A DNA stretch of 35,218 bases from Paludibacteraceae bacterium (GCA_024401555.1 JAKSKV010000031.1:1-35218), one strand, 5' to 3'; positions 10,181-18,774 are shown, numbered from the stretch's first letter. The notes: a model not told the origin generated them from the letters alone. Made by a program: numbers and translations.

Positions 10181-10240
10181 TTAGAGCTTCGAAGCACACT
10201 TCTTGATCAAAGCGATAAGGATCATATTCAAACAGACCAT
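10181..10240 (-). CDS. Putative small membrane-active peptide, 19 residues
   Basis: The reading frame encodes MVCLNMILIALIKKCASKL. It has a hydrophobic first half (residues 4-12), two cysteines and a Lys-rich end, the profile of a membrane-associated small protein. Support for a real gene: a full promoter lies upstream (10288-10318), the roughly 40-base leader is A-rich (AAAAATAAAAACAAC before the ATG) as is usual for translation starts in this phylum, and hairpins follow. The rest of 10001-10457 carries no longer gene. Alternatively the transcript is a non-coding RNA and the frame is chance. No function can be assigned. Confidence 0.45.
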   Translation of the reverse strand: MVCLNMILIALIKKCASKL

Positions 10241-10287
10241 GTTGTTTTTATTTTTATGTTTAACTATTTGTTTTAATTTTTACGCTG

Positions 10288-10318
10288 CAAAAGTATGTTA
10301 TAAAACATAATTGCACAA
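10288..10318 (-). promoter_or_regulatory. Promoter of the small gene at 10181-10240
   Basis: On the minus strand TTG (10318-10316), 20 bases, then TACTTTTG (10295-10288) matches the Bacteroidota consensus fully. No annotated gene except the 19-codon frame lies downstream on that strand before terminator-like hairpins. Confidence 0.68.
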
Positions 10319-10434
10319 TAGTCAAATTCATATTTAACAGATTTTAACACCAATAATAGGAGAAAGAGGGAAACTGAATGCACCTTCGCAGAACAAATGC
10401 CTAAAATATAGCATAAATAAAGCACGAAAATTCC

Positions 10435-10442
10435 TAATTTTG
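10435..10442 (+). promoter_or_regulatory. -7 element of the metallophosphoesterase gene
   Basis: TAATTTTG matches TAnnTTTG. It lies 16 bases before the ATG at 10458, so the leader is very short. The in-frame TTG at 10440 overlaps this element and is not the start. Confidence 0.52.
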
Positions 10443-10457
10443 CCCAAAATAGGAATT

Positions 10458-11114
10458 ATGAAACTTATTGTAACATCAGACATACACGGCCATTTACCGC
10501 ACATCAACTCTTGCGACATCTTCATTGTCGGAGGAGACCTATTTCCCAAAGAGATGGACCGCGACGCAGAGGCGCAGGAGCGCTGGTACCATGAGGTATT
10601 CGAACCTTGGATGGAGCAACTTCCTTGTCGCTATATGGTGATGGTTCCAGGCAACCACGACTACTTCTTAGAGAAACTCTATCAGGAGAGACATCTACAA
10701 AACCTTAGTAATCAAAAGTTGAAAATCCTCTGTAACAATGCGATGAAGTTGGAGGGATTGACCATTTATGGAACCCCTAATACCCTACCACCCAAACACA
10801 ACTTCGCCTTCTGCCAGGAATCGGATGCCTTGAAAGAGACCTTCGAGCGGATTCCGGATCGTCTGGACATCCTAATCGCCCACGCCGCTCCACACGAGGT
10901 GGGAAGATTGGCAGGCGTGGAAGATGGTCTGGATGTCGGTTCTCCAGAATTGACAGCCGCATTGAAATCCCGCAAGATCCGCTATGTGTTCTGCGGCCAT
11001 ATCCACAACGGCAACCACAAAAGAGTAAAATGGAATGGCATGACACTCTACAATGTCGCCCGATGCAACAATTTGAAGGAGGTATGCTACCCTCTTTTGT
11101 CAATAGAAATATAG
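10458..11114 (+). CDS. Calcineurin-like metallophosphoesterase
   Basis: The 218-residue product carries the whole metal-binding set of the family: DxH in SDIHGH (Asp8, His10), GGD (25-27), GNHD (65-68), a histidine in LIAHAAPHE and the terminal CGHIHNG. These residues hold two divalent metals that activate water to hydrolyse phosphoester bonds. There is no signal peptide, so it acts in the cytoplasm. Size and motif spacing fit the MPPED/rhamnogalacturonate-type cytosolic phosphoesterases, but the substrate cannot be read from sequence. It is followed by trkA after 80 bases, which has its own -7 element, so the two are probably separate units. Confidence 0.87.
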   Translation: MKLIVTSDIHGHLPHINSCDIFIVGGDLFPKEMDRDAEAQERWYHEVFEPWMEQLPCRYMVMVPGNHDYFLEKLYQERHLQNLSNQKLKILCNNAMKLEGLTIYGTPNTLPPKHNFAFCQESDALKETFERIPDRLDILIAHAAPHEVGRLAGVEDGLDVGSPELTAALKSRKIRYVFCGHIHNGNHKRVKWNGMTLYNVARCNNLKEVCYPLLSIEI

Positions 11115-11165
11115 GTTGCACCCCGATTGTGGAAAATTGTCGCACCCTCATATCGTTTTTTTAGT

Positions 11166-11173
11166 TATTTTTG
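11166..11173 (+). promoter_or_regulatory. -7 element of trkA
   Basis: TATTTTTG matches TAnnTTTG and lies 21 bases before the ATG at 11195. No -33 element is seen at the normal distance. Confidence 0.48.
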
Positions 11174-11194
11174 CCTTCGAGTAAATATAAGTGT

Positions 11195-12526
11195 ATGAAA
11201 ATTATTATTGCAGGAGCAGGAGAAGTAGGTACCCACTTGGCGAAAATGTTGTCAAGGGAGAACCACGATATTATCCTATTGGATGACGACCGTGAGAAAC
11301 TGCAAAAGTTAGAGACCAACTATGACCTTCTGACGGTAGAAGGTCGCACAACCTCCATAAAAGATTTGGAAGAGGCCGATGTCCCTTCCGCAGACCTTTT
11401 TATCGGCGTCACCCCGCACGAGAGTTTGAATATCACCTCTTGCATTCTCGCCCATAGCATGGGCGCCAAGAAGACTGTGGCCCGAATCAACAACTACGAG
11501 TATTTAAAACCCGAAAATCAAGCGCGTTTCCGTTCGCTTGGTATAGACTCCCTGATTTATCCTGAAGTGTTGGCGGCCAAAGAGATCGTCAACTCGCTAC
11601 GTATGAATTGGGTGAGACAATGGATGGAGTTCAACGAAGGTGAATTGACCTTGATTGGTATGAAGGTGAGGAGCAACGCCCCTATCATCAACCAACAGTT
11701 GAAAAACCTGACACATAGTGAATCTTATCGTATCGTAGCCATCCGAAGGGATTTGGAGACCATTATCCCGAAAGGAGACGACGAAATACGCGCCAACGAT
11801 ATTGTTTACTTCATCACCACCCGCGATTCCGTGTCCGACGTACGCGAACAGGCGGGAAAAGAGGTGATTCAAGTGAAAGACCTAATGATTATGGGAGGCG
11901 GAAACATTACGGAACGCACCGTTCTCTCCCTACCAGACGATATTCATGTGAAGGTATTGGAGAAGGTCCGCACCAAGACATCAGAACTTTCCAACAAGAT
12001 GGACAACGCATTGGTGCTTCAAGTGGACGCCACCGATTTGGATATGCTTCGTGAGGAGGGAATCGAAAATGCGGACGCCTTTGTGGCCCTAACGGATAAC
12101 TCCGAGGCCAACATCTTGGCATGTATCTCCGCAAAACGTTTCGGCCTACGCAAGACAATTTCCGAAGTGGAGAATATCGACTACATTCCATTGGCAGAGA
12201 ATTTGGATATCGGTACCGTTATCAACAAGAAATTGATCGCCGCAAGTTACATCTACCAATACACACTGGATGCGGATGTACGCAACGTGAAGGGTCTGAC
12301 TCATGTGGACGCCCAAGTGGTGGAGTTGACACCCAAGGAGAACGCCTATATCACCAAGTCGGAGATCAAGAACTTAAAGATTCCGCGCGACATCTTCATC
12401 GGTGGTGTCATCCGCAACGGAAAGGGCTTCATCGCCAACGGTAACACGCAGATATGCGAAGGCGACGACGTGATCGTTTTCTGTCTATCCTCCAGTTTCC
12501 ACAAATTGGACAAACTATTCAATTGA
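11195..12526 (+). CDS. trkA: Trk system potassium uptake protein TrkA
   Basis: TrkA is the cytoplasmic NAD(H)- or nucleotide-binding regulator that gates the TrkH potassium channel. The 443-residue product has two RCK units. The first starts with the Rossmann motif GAGEVG (7-12) and the acidic strand end LLDDD. The second begins near residue 234 (IMGGGNITERTVLSL). Each is followed by a TrkA-C-like domain, for example IPRDIFIGGVIRNGKGFIANG near the end. Two tandem units and this length are typical of full TrkA. The ATG at 11195 starts at the Rossmann strand; the in-frame TTG at 11171 overlaps the -7 element. The usual partner trkH is not in the window. The next gene starts 5 bases after the stop, suggesting cotranscription with the M23 lipoprotein. 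Confidence 0.93.
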   Translation: MKIIIAGAGEVGTHLAKMLSRENHDIILLDDDREKLQKLETNYDLLTVEGRTTSIKDLEEADVPSADLFIGVTPHESLNITSCILAHSMGAKKTVARINNYEYLKPENQARFRSLGIDSLIYPEVLAAKEIVNSLRMNWVRQWMEFNEGELTLIGMKVRSNAPIINQQLKNLTHSESYRIVAIRRDLETIIPKGDDEIRANDIVYFITTRDSVSDVREQAGKEVIQVKDLMIMGGGNITERTVLSLPDDIHVKVLEKVRTKTSELSNKMDNALVLQVDATDLDMLREEGIENADAFVALTDNSEANILACISAKRFGLRKTISEVENIDYIPLAENLDIGTVINKKLIAASYIYQYTLDADVRNVKGLTHVDAQVVELTPKENAYITKSEIKNLKIPRDIFIGGVIRNGKGFIANGNTQICEGDDVIVFCLSSSFHKLDKLFN

Positions 12527-12531
12527 TCACG

Positions 12532-13794
12532 ATGCGAATAAAGAGTGCCATAGCCACCCTATCCCTAATGGGATCATTGTTCGTCTCATGCGAGAAAGGA
12601 GGCAATACGCCTACGACTCCGACGCCCCCAGATACCGTCGCGACATGTGTCACACACCAGGAACCAGAGGTGCGTCACGACTCGATATGGGGTGCACCAT
12701 TCGACACCACCACACAAGTCCACATAGAGGATTTCATCCCTAAAAACAAGACACTCAGCAATGTTCTGCTCCAATACGGTCTGAGTCAAGCGGCCATCAA
12801 TCAGCTGGCCCATACCTCCGCCCCTGTTTTCGACGTCAGAAAGATTCGGCCCGGCAACCGGTACCATATCATACAAAACAAAATCATCCCAGGCAAGGAT
12901 AGCCTGCCCGTCACCGCCCATTTCATCTACGAGATCAACGCATCCGAATATGTGGTGTACGACTTGAGGGGAAGCGAGATAACGGCAAAAAGGTGCGAGC
13001 GTCCTTTACAACGCAAGAGCCGATTGGTGAAGGGAGAGATCGAGACCTCGCTTTGGAATGCGGTGGTCGGCCAAGGCATTCCCTTCGCATTAGCGCTGGA
13101 ACTCTCGAACATTTACGCATGGAACATCGATTTCTTCGGACTACAAAAGGGGGATCACTTCACAGTCAAGTACGACGAGATATGGTGCGACTCCACCTTT
13201 ATCAGGATCGACACGATCTACGGAGCCCGATTCAACCATTGCGGCGTCGATTTCCATGCGATTCCTTTCGTGCAAAACAATCGCCGCGACTACTTCGATT
13301 ACGAGGGTAACAGCCTTCGCAAAGCCTTTTTGAAGGCTCCGCTCAGTTACTCACGCATCAGTTCACACTTTTCGCATAGCAGGTTCCATCCCGTCCTGAA
13401 ATATTACAGGCCGCACCATGGCGTGGACTACGCAGCACCAACCGGTACACCTGTCTCCACAATCGGAGATGGCAAGGTCATCTACAAGGGCTACTCCGGC
13501 GGAGGGGGCAACACGGTGAAAATACAACACAACAGCACCTATACCACCGTATATATGCACTTGTCAAAATTCGGCAAGATCAACGTCGGCAGCTTTGTGA
13601 AGCAGGGCGAGGTGATCGGACTGGTGGGAAGCACGGGTACTTCGACAGGCCCCCATCTCGACTTCCGTGTCTATGAAAACGGGAGACCCATCGATCCGCT
13701 CAAGCTAAAGTCACCACCCGTAGAACCAGTTGACTCCACCCTTAAAGAGCGCTTCAATGCGTGCAGAGACTCCATATTGGAGTTTCTCAAGTAA
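12532..13794 (+). CDS. M23-family peptidoglycan peptidase, lipoprotein
   Basis: The product has 420 residues with a lipobox LFVSC (Cys20) and a Thr/Pro-rich tether (TPTTPTPPDT). The N-terminal half (IPKNKTLSNVLLQYGLSQAAINQLA, then RKIRPGNRYHII) resembles the OapA/LysM-like region of MepM-type endopeptidases. The C-terminal LytM domain has HHGVDY (His295, Asp299) as the first zinc motif, then YMHLSKF. The last motif is GPHLDFRVY (His375, Asp377) instead of the usual HxH. M23 enzymes cut peptide cross-links in the wall. The changed residue is at a zinc-ligand position; Asp can bind zinc, so activity is possible but not certain. The open frame extends upstream into trkA, but the start at 12532 gives the lipoprotein signal. 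Confidence 0.9.
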   Translation: MRIKSAIATLSLMGSLFVSCEKGGNTPTTPTPPDTVATCVTHQEPEVRHDSIWGAPFDTTTQVHIEDFIPKNKTLSNVLLQYGLSQAAINQLAHTSAPVFDVRKIRPGNRYHIIQNKIIPGKDSLPVTAHFIYEINASEYVVYDLRGSEITAKRCERPLQRKSRLVKGEIETSLWNAVVGQGIPFALALELSNIYAWNIDFFGLQKGDHFTVKYDEIWCDSTFIRIDTIYGARFNHCGVDFHAIPFVQNNRRDYFDYEGNSLRKAFLKAPLSYSRISSHFSHSRFHPVLKYYRPHHGVDYAAPTGTPVSTIGDGKVIYKGYSGGGGNTVKIQHNSTYTTVYMHLSKFGKINVGSFVKQGEVIGLVGSTGTSTGPHLDFRVYENGRPIDPLKLKSPPVEPVDSTLKERFNACRDSILEFLK

Positions 13795-13914
13795 TTATGG
13801 TCGCAGAACATCCTCGCCAAGACAATATTTATCAAATGTCAATACATCGATTTCATAATCAACTATATACAAAGGATAAAATTCGATTATTTAACAAAAA
13901 TCAATCGTAAAAAA

Positions 13915-13945
13915 TTGGAAAATATAATAAATATACATAATTTTG
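13915..13945 (+). promoter_or_regulatory. Promoter of the tandem Crp/Fnr genes
   Basis: TTG (13915-13917), 20 bases, then TAATTTTG (13938-13945) is a full match. The start site would be near 13952, giving a leader of about 23 bases. The region between the M23 gene and this promoter (13795-13914) is AT-rich without a visible gene. Confidence 0.72.
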
Positions 13946-13974
13946 TAGTGTATGTATTTAAAGTCTAATGAGAT

Positions 13975-14574
13975 ATGGATCTAATCGGTAAAGAAGCTTT
14001 TTGTAAATTTGAGGAGAAGATATTAGGTGAATCACCTCTAAAAGTCTTGTCTCCTGAGGCCATCGGTATTTTGGATTCCATTGTCAGAGTGGTCAAATTA
14101 AGCAAAGGTGAATATCTTCAGTTAGAAGGCAATGTCAGCAAACATTGGGGAATTGTAGCAGAAGGTTTAGTACGCGTCTATTACATGGAAGGTGAAGAGG
14201 AAATCACCGAACAGTTGATTCGCGAAAACGAGGACTTTATGGATTACGACAGCTTCTTGGATCAAACGCCAAGCCGTCGTTTCATTCAAATGATCGAACC
14301 AACTACCCTATTTCTTATCTCCCGACTTGAGTGCGAAGAGGCTAGTGCCAACAACCTTGAGTTGAGACGTTTATTCAGAAGAATGATGGAGTGCAAGTTA
14401 CTCTATGTAAAGAGAAAGACACAACAATCCATCTTCAAATCCGCCAAGGAACGTTACGACGACTTGATCGCAAGGAAGCCTGATTTGATCCTTCGCGTAC
14501 CATCCGTTTACATCGCCTCTTTCTTAGGCGTCACACCGGAAACATTGAGTAGAATTCGTTCTAATGTGAAATAA
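13975..14574 (+). CDS. Crp/Fnr-family transcriptional regulator (first of a pair)
   Basis: This 199-residue protein has a cyclic-nucleotide-binding-like beta roll at about residues 30-125 (LSKGEYLQLEGNVSKHWGIVAEGLVRVYY) and a C-terminal helical DNA-binding region ending SVYIASFLGVTPETLSRIRSNVK, a typical Crp-type recognition helix. The canonical phosphate-binding cassette with Arg-Ser/Thr for cAMP is not evident, and there is no Cys cluster like that of Fnr, so the ligand is unknown. Bacteroidota carry many such regulators. It lies 18 bases before a paralogue with the same layout and shares a promoter with it. Confidence 0.85.
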   Translation: MDLIGKEAFCKFEEKILGESPLKVLSPEAIGILDSIVRVVKLSKGEYLQLEGNVSKHWGIVAEGLVRVYYMEGEEEITEQLIRENEDFMDYDSFLDQTPSRRFIQMIEPTTLFLISRLECEEASANNLELRRLFRRMMECKLLYVKRKTQQSIFKSAKERYDDLIARKPDLILRVPSVYIASFLGVTPETLSRIRSNVK

Positions 14575-14592
14575 CAACCCAAACGACACAGT

Positions 14593-15198
14593 ATGAAAAG
14601 AATTGTTATCAACAAACCATTGGTTTTAAGCGAGGCACAACGTGTCTATGGTAGTATTGACATCAACGAAGAGGTTTTAGGTCAAATCATGCAATACGCC
14701 ACCATCGAGAAGGCGAAAAAACACGAAATCATCCTCAATGCGGGCGAAGTGAGCGATTTCTTCGGATTCGTATTGAAGGGAATGGTGCAGACCTATTACT
14801 ATAAAAACAACAAATTGATCACCGACTACTTCGCGTCAGAGGGATACGGATTTTTCGAAGTGAACAGTTTCATCACAGGAGAACCAAGCCAATCTTTCAT
14901 TGAGGCTTTGGAACCAACAGTCTATGCTAAAATCCCCAAAGAAAAGTTCGTTGAATTAGCGGACTCCGACTTGAAGATCGACTCGCTTCATAGAAGGATT
15001 ATGAGACACGCTGTGAAAACTTCCAGCGACCGACTAAACTCCATTCTCCACGAAACTGCGGAGCAGAAATACGCCAACCTTGAGCACAGAATTCCGGGAT
15101 TGACTTCCCGCGTGAGCGCGATCAACATCGCCTCCTACATTGGCGTGACGCAAGAGACGCTTTGTCGTATCAAGTCTAAACAAGGCATGTTTATTTAA
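14593..15198 (+). CDS. Crp/Fnr-family transcriptional regulator (second of a pair)
   Basis: The product has 201 residues and the same architecture as its upstream neighbour: a beta-roll domain (KHEIILNAGEVSDFFGFVLKGMVQTYYY) and a helix-turn-helix end SAINIASYIGVTQETLCRIKSKQ. The two proteins are clearly homologous but diverged, so this is an old tandem duplication, not a recent one. With 18 bases between them they should be cotranscribed from 13915-13945. They could form heterodimers, since Crp proteins act as dimers; this is inference. No ligand-specific residues are recognisable and no target gene is shown by the sequence. Confidence 0.85.
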   Translation: MKRIVINKPLVLSEAQRVYGSIDINEEVLGQIMQYATIEKAKKHEIILNAGEVSDFFGFVLKGMVQTYYYKNNKLITDYFASEGYGFFEVNSFITGEPSQSFIEALEPTVYAKIPKEKFVELADSDLKIDSLHRRIMRHAVKTSSDRLNSILHETAEQKYANLEHRIPGLTSRVSAINIASYIGVTQETLCRIKSKQGMFI

Positions 15199-15293
15199 AC
15201 AAACATAAACATCAAAAAATAAGCGTTGTAACACTGGTTATGGCGCTTTTTTACTTTCTTTGCACACCATTATTATCAAATCAATATCATACC

Positions 15294-17867
15294 ATGAAGA
15301 AGAGATTTCTCCTACTGACCACCTTGTTTTTCACAAACATCGCCGCCGCTTTGGCGGACATAGACGTCACGCATCTATACCTTCAAAATGGCGGATTTGA
15401 CGATGCGGAGCATTTCGACTATAAAGCGGGCGAATCCGGCAATGTGGCGCAAGAGATTCTCCCTATCTATGGCTGGAGCAAAGATATCAGTGTCGATTAC
15501 ACCATCACCGGCATCTACGAATACGGCACCCAAAAGACATTCAACACAAGCGGCACAGTTCCTTCCGCCGGCTACCAAGGCTCAAAAGGCGGATGTTTGG
15601 CCCTCAGCACAGGATGGGACCAAAGTCTGAAACTCTATCAGCAAGTAACCCTACCCGCTGGTACCTATAAACTACAAGCCCCTTTCTTCAACGGTAGTAA
15701 TTCGACCAATGGATACAGTCTCTTGGGATGGATTCCCAGCAGCGGAAACGCCTCTCTGTCCCGTCTCTCCGAGTTTCCTATGAATTGGACACTTGACGAG
15801 GTTACCTTTACCCTATCCTCCGCTCAAGAGGGAAAGGTGCAGATCGGCTTCAAGGGGGCGCCCAACGGATCGGCCAATTCCGCAAAGGTGGTGGTCGATT
15901 ACGTTAGACTAATTTTGGTAGGCGACGATCAGACCATCTTGTCCAACATGCGGTCACAACTGCAAAAAACAGTGGCAGCAGCCCAATCATTGTTGGATCA
16001 AACCCTCTACGAGGCGCACCGAAGCGAACTCATTTCCTCCATCTCGGAAGCGGAGAGCTGGATCGAACAGCCCGACTTGACGCAGATAGAGGTGATCGGC
16101 AGACTCAACAGCGCCTACGCCGCCACTAAGACATCCGCCGAGGCCTTCTCCCGTCTCAAAAAAGCGATCGAACAAGGCGACAAGATATACGAAGAGGGCA
16201 AGAAAGGAAGCGACGCGCTCCATTCGCTCTTGCTTCAAGCAAAATATGTTGTTGAAAGAGAGACATATAGCACCGACGAGGTAAATCTCTATACCCGCAA
16301 GTTGGAGGACGCCACCTTCACCTTCCAGATAGAGAACGCATCAGGAAACGCCCCTAAAGTGACGACAGATCCTCGCCATGCACGAGGCGCCACCATGGCT
16401 TTCGGACGTGCCACATTCGCTGGAAATGACATCATAGAGAAGGGATTTTGTTGGGCAACCCACGCCAATCCATCCATTCTGGACAACCGTTCCACCCTCT
16501 CCTACAGCAACAATGGCGACATCTACGTCATCAAAGATTTGACTCCCGCCACCATTTACTACATGCGCCCCTACGCCATCTCCCGCGCCAACACGGTGGG
16601 TTATGGCGAACGCATCAAAATCTGTACCCTTCCCAAAGGCGAGGTGACTTGGAGCTACAACAATGGAGGCTCCGACGAGGAGAACAGACGCATCAATAGC
16701 GCCGTGGGAGACGCCTGCGACATCTGGAACGACATCACCAGCATCAAGGGACTGCACCTAACCGTCAATTATGGAGCCAACACCCCTACCGCCGATTGCA
16801 GCTACGGCGGATGGATGCGCGTGGGTCCGAACGCCAGCTACCAACGTACAGGAACCATCCAGCACGAGATGGCGCATGCCATCGGCGTGGGTACAACCGA
16901 TACTTGGTACAACTCCGACATATACAGACAATCCACCAGCTCTGGATTTTGGTTGGGAGAGCGTACCGATCAAGTCCTCCACTTTTTGGAGAACGACAAC
17001 ACGGCGCAATTGAGGGGCGACAAGACACACTTTTGGCCTTATGGTATCAATGGCGCCCATGAGGATGATGGTTCACGCATGCTCTACTACGCCAACGCAT
17101 TGATCGTACAATCCCTGGGAGAAGACAACTTACCACCAGTGTCAGGCGCCTTCGCCTCCCCAGCCTACACTTTCACGCAAGAGGATTACGAAACTTACTA
17201 CATCCTGTCAGCAAGCGACGCGCTCTCCATGCCGACCATGCTTAGAATGGACAATGGTAGCCTCAGTTTGAAATCGTGCGATTGGCGAGACGCGCTTAAA
17301 GAGGAGGAATATGGATGGAAGGTTAAATTCAATCCGACAACGCAACTATATGAGGTCCGCAACGAGGCAACAGAGAAGGCATTATCTCACAATGGGAAAT
17401 TGGCATTGGTGGATTCCGAGAATTTTCAGATCCAACTGATGGGTTCCCGTCAAAATATCTCTAACAACTATTTCAACCTCAAATCTTACTGGATGGTATT
17501 CGCAAACGGTTCCAACCAACCCATGGCATTGACCGCCAGTGGCAATGCGGTCTCTGTAAGCCGTTTCAACCACCAAAACAGCGCATCACAGCAACGATGG
17601 GTGATCCTCTCAAAGGCGGAGGTCAGGGCACTATCCGGTGATTATACCGCCATCGACCAAACCGAGGCCAACAACCACCATTACATAGTCTATCACACAG
17701 AGAACGGTATTACTATCGAGACATTCGACAAGGGACAATGGATGACCATCCATACCGTAAAAGGAGAGTTGGTGAACCAATTTTACCAACAACCCCACCT
17801 CTCATCCACCCAAACACTCGCACCTGGCATCTATTTGGTTAATGGAGAGAAGGTGTTGGTAGAATAA
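15294..17867 (+). CDS. Large secreted multidomain protein with a zincin-like motif
   Basis: From the ATG at 15294 the product has 857 residues and a signal peptide (to about residue 22); the in-frame ATG at 15240 would bury this signal. In order: a carbohydrate-binding-like beta domain (about 23-215, LYLQNGGFDDAEHFDY onward), a long helical stretch (about 220-355), a fibronectin-III-like domain (LTPATIYYMRPYAI), a putative protease domain with HEMAHAIG (His524, Glu525, His528), a ricin-like or wrapping beta region (NFQIQLMGS through ASQQRWVILSK), and an end LAPGIYLVNGEKVLVE resembling a type A type-IX-secretion sorting domain. HExxHxxG suggests a zinc metallopeptidase, but the usual third ligand at the +11 position is Thr. 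It probably acts outside the cell on glycoproteins or polysaccharide-linked proteins; this is inferred. Confidence 0.75.
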   Translation: MKKRFLLLTTLFFTNIAAALADIDVTHLYLQNGGFDDAEHFDYKAGESGNVAQEILPIYGWSKDISVDYTITGIYEYGTQKTFNTSGTVPSAGYQGSKGGCLALSTGWDQSLKLYQQVTLPAGTYKLQAPFFNGSNSTNGYSLLGWIPSSGNASLSRLSEFPMNWTLDEVTFTLSSAQEGKVQIGFKGAPNGSANSAKVVVDYVRLILVGDDQTILSNMRSQLQKTVAAAQSLLDQTLYEAHRSELISSISEAESWIEQPDLTQIEVIGRLNSAYAATKTSAEAFSRLKKAIEQGDKIYEEGKKGSDALHSLLLQAKYVVERETYSTDEVNLYTRKLEDATFTFQIENASGNAPKVTTDPRHARGATMAFGRATFAGNDIIEKGFCWATHANPSILDNRSTLSYSNNGDIYVIKDLTPATIYYMRPYAISRANTVGYGERIKICTLPKGEVTWSYNNGGSDEENRRINSAVGDACDIWNDITSIKGLHLTVNYGANTPTADCSYGGWMRVGPNASYQRTGTIQHEMAHAIGVGTTDTWYNSDIYRQSTSSGFWLGERTDQVLHFLENDNTAQLRGDKTHFWPYGINGAHEDDGSRMLYYANALIVQSLGEDNLPPVSGAFASPAYTFTQEDYETYYILSASDALSMPTMLRMDNGSLSLKSCDWRDALKEEEYGWKVKFNPTTQLYEVRNEATEKALSHNGKLALVDSENFQIQLMGSRQNISNNYFNLKSYWMVFANGSNQPMALTASGNAVSVSRFNHQNSASQQRWVILSKAEVRALSGDYTAIDQTEANNHHYIVYHTENGITIETFDKGQWMTIHTVKGELVNQFYQQPHLSSTQTLAPGIYLVNGEKVLVE

Positions 17868-18018
17868 GGATAGGATTGTCCATTCCCACTACCAATCTCT
17901 AACAAATAGCATACAATAAAGCAAAAACAGTAAGGAACTATCATTTTGCAAAACGAAATTATAATTTCATTATCTTTTTGACATAAAAACAACCAAAAAC
18001 ACACCAAATACATCTAAA

Positions 18019-18056
18019 CATAGGCTAATTTTGCACAAAAAGAAATATAGCCTATG
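18019..18056. promoter_or_regulatory. Perfect 9-bp inverted repeat across the amidotransferase promoter
   Basis: CATAGGCTA (18019-18027) and TAGCCTATG (18048-18056) are exact reverse complements whose centres are 29 bp apart, close to three helical turns. The left arm overlaps the start of the -7 element and the right arm covers the start codon. Since transcription should begin between the arms, the repeat cannot form an RNA hairpin in this transcript and is better read as a DNA operator. Confidence 0.4.
18026..18033 (+). promoter_or_regulatory. -7 element of the glutamine amidotransferase gene
   Basis: TAATTTTG matches TAnnTTTG and lies 21 bases before the ATG at 18054. No -33 element is visible in the AC-rich sequence upstream. 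Confidence 0.58.
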
Positions 18057-18770
18057 AAATTAAACATTTTACTTTGCGACACATTTCCAGGATTATTACC
18101 TGAAAATATCCCCTCTTACGAATGGATGTTCACCTCCCTGTTCAACAAAGTCAGAGGAGATATAACCTACCGTATATTCGAGGTTTATAACGAACAATTA
18201 CCTACGGAATTTTCTTCTGACGACATCTATCTCATCACAGGATCAAATGTCAGCGCATACGACAATATAGCATGGGTAAATGGGTTGAAAAAGTGGATCG
18301 TAGAAGCCAAACGACAAAATGTCAAAATAATGGGCATCTGTTTCGGCCATCAAATCATTGCGGAGGCCTTGGGCGGAAAGGTTGAAAAGGCTAAAAAAGG
18401 ATGGGGCGTTGGAATACGCACATCCAAGGTTGTCGACAAAATGTTCGCGACAAGCTTCCCTAACGCAAAAATGCGTCTGCTCTACAACCACCACGATCAG
18501 GTAACGAAACTTCCGTCCGACGCTACACTCATCGCCACAAGCGATTTCTGTCCGAATGAAGCTTACCGCATCGGCACAAACATTATCTCCCTTCAAGGTC
18601 ATCCAGAGTTTTCCGAGCAATACGAAACCCATCTACTCACAGACTTCCCTAATGACGGAGAGTCGGAAGACGTAAAACGGGAAGCATTGCAAACCATGAG
18701 CAAAGAGGAACCACAAAGCGTCTTAGTGGCCAATACAATGATCAAATTTCTTGCGGAGAAGCGAGCTTAA
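18054..18770 (+). CDS. Class I glutamine amidotransferase (GuaA-like, stand-alone)
   Basis: The 238-residue product has the full catalytic triad of class I amidotransferases: nucleophile Cys96 in GICFGHQ and His183/Glu185 in QGHPEF. The domain liberates ammonia from glutamine. There is no synthetase domain, so it is not complete GMP synthase. It resembles the stand-alone GMP-synthase-like amidotransferases and gamma-glutamyl hydrolases such as YfeJ or the Klebsiella GatD-type enzymes. The substrate that is aminated or hydrolysed is unknown. It is convergent with the next gene: the two stops are only 4 bases apart, and I see no terminator between them. Confidence 0.85.
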   Translation: MKLNILLCDTFPGLLPENIPSYEWMFTSLFNKVRGDITYRIFEVYNEQLPTEFSSDDIYLITGSNVSAYDNIAWVNGLKKWIVEAKRQNVKIMGICFGHQIIAEALGGKVEKAKKGWGVGIRTSKVVDKMFATSFPNAKMRLLYNHHDQVTKLPSDATLIATSDFCPNEAYRIGTNIISLQGHPEFSEQYETHLLTDFPNDGESEDVKREALQTMSKEEPQSVLVANTMIKFLAEKRA

Positions 18771-18774
18771 CCGA

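Noticed and set aside
12454-12531. Upstream start of the M23 gene inside trkA
   Set aside because: It would place 26 charged residues before the lipoprotein signal. The ATG at 12532 gives a proper signal and lipobox.
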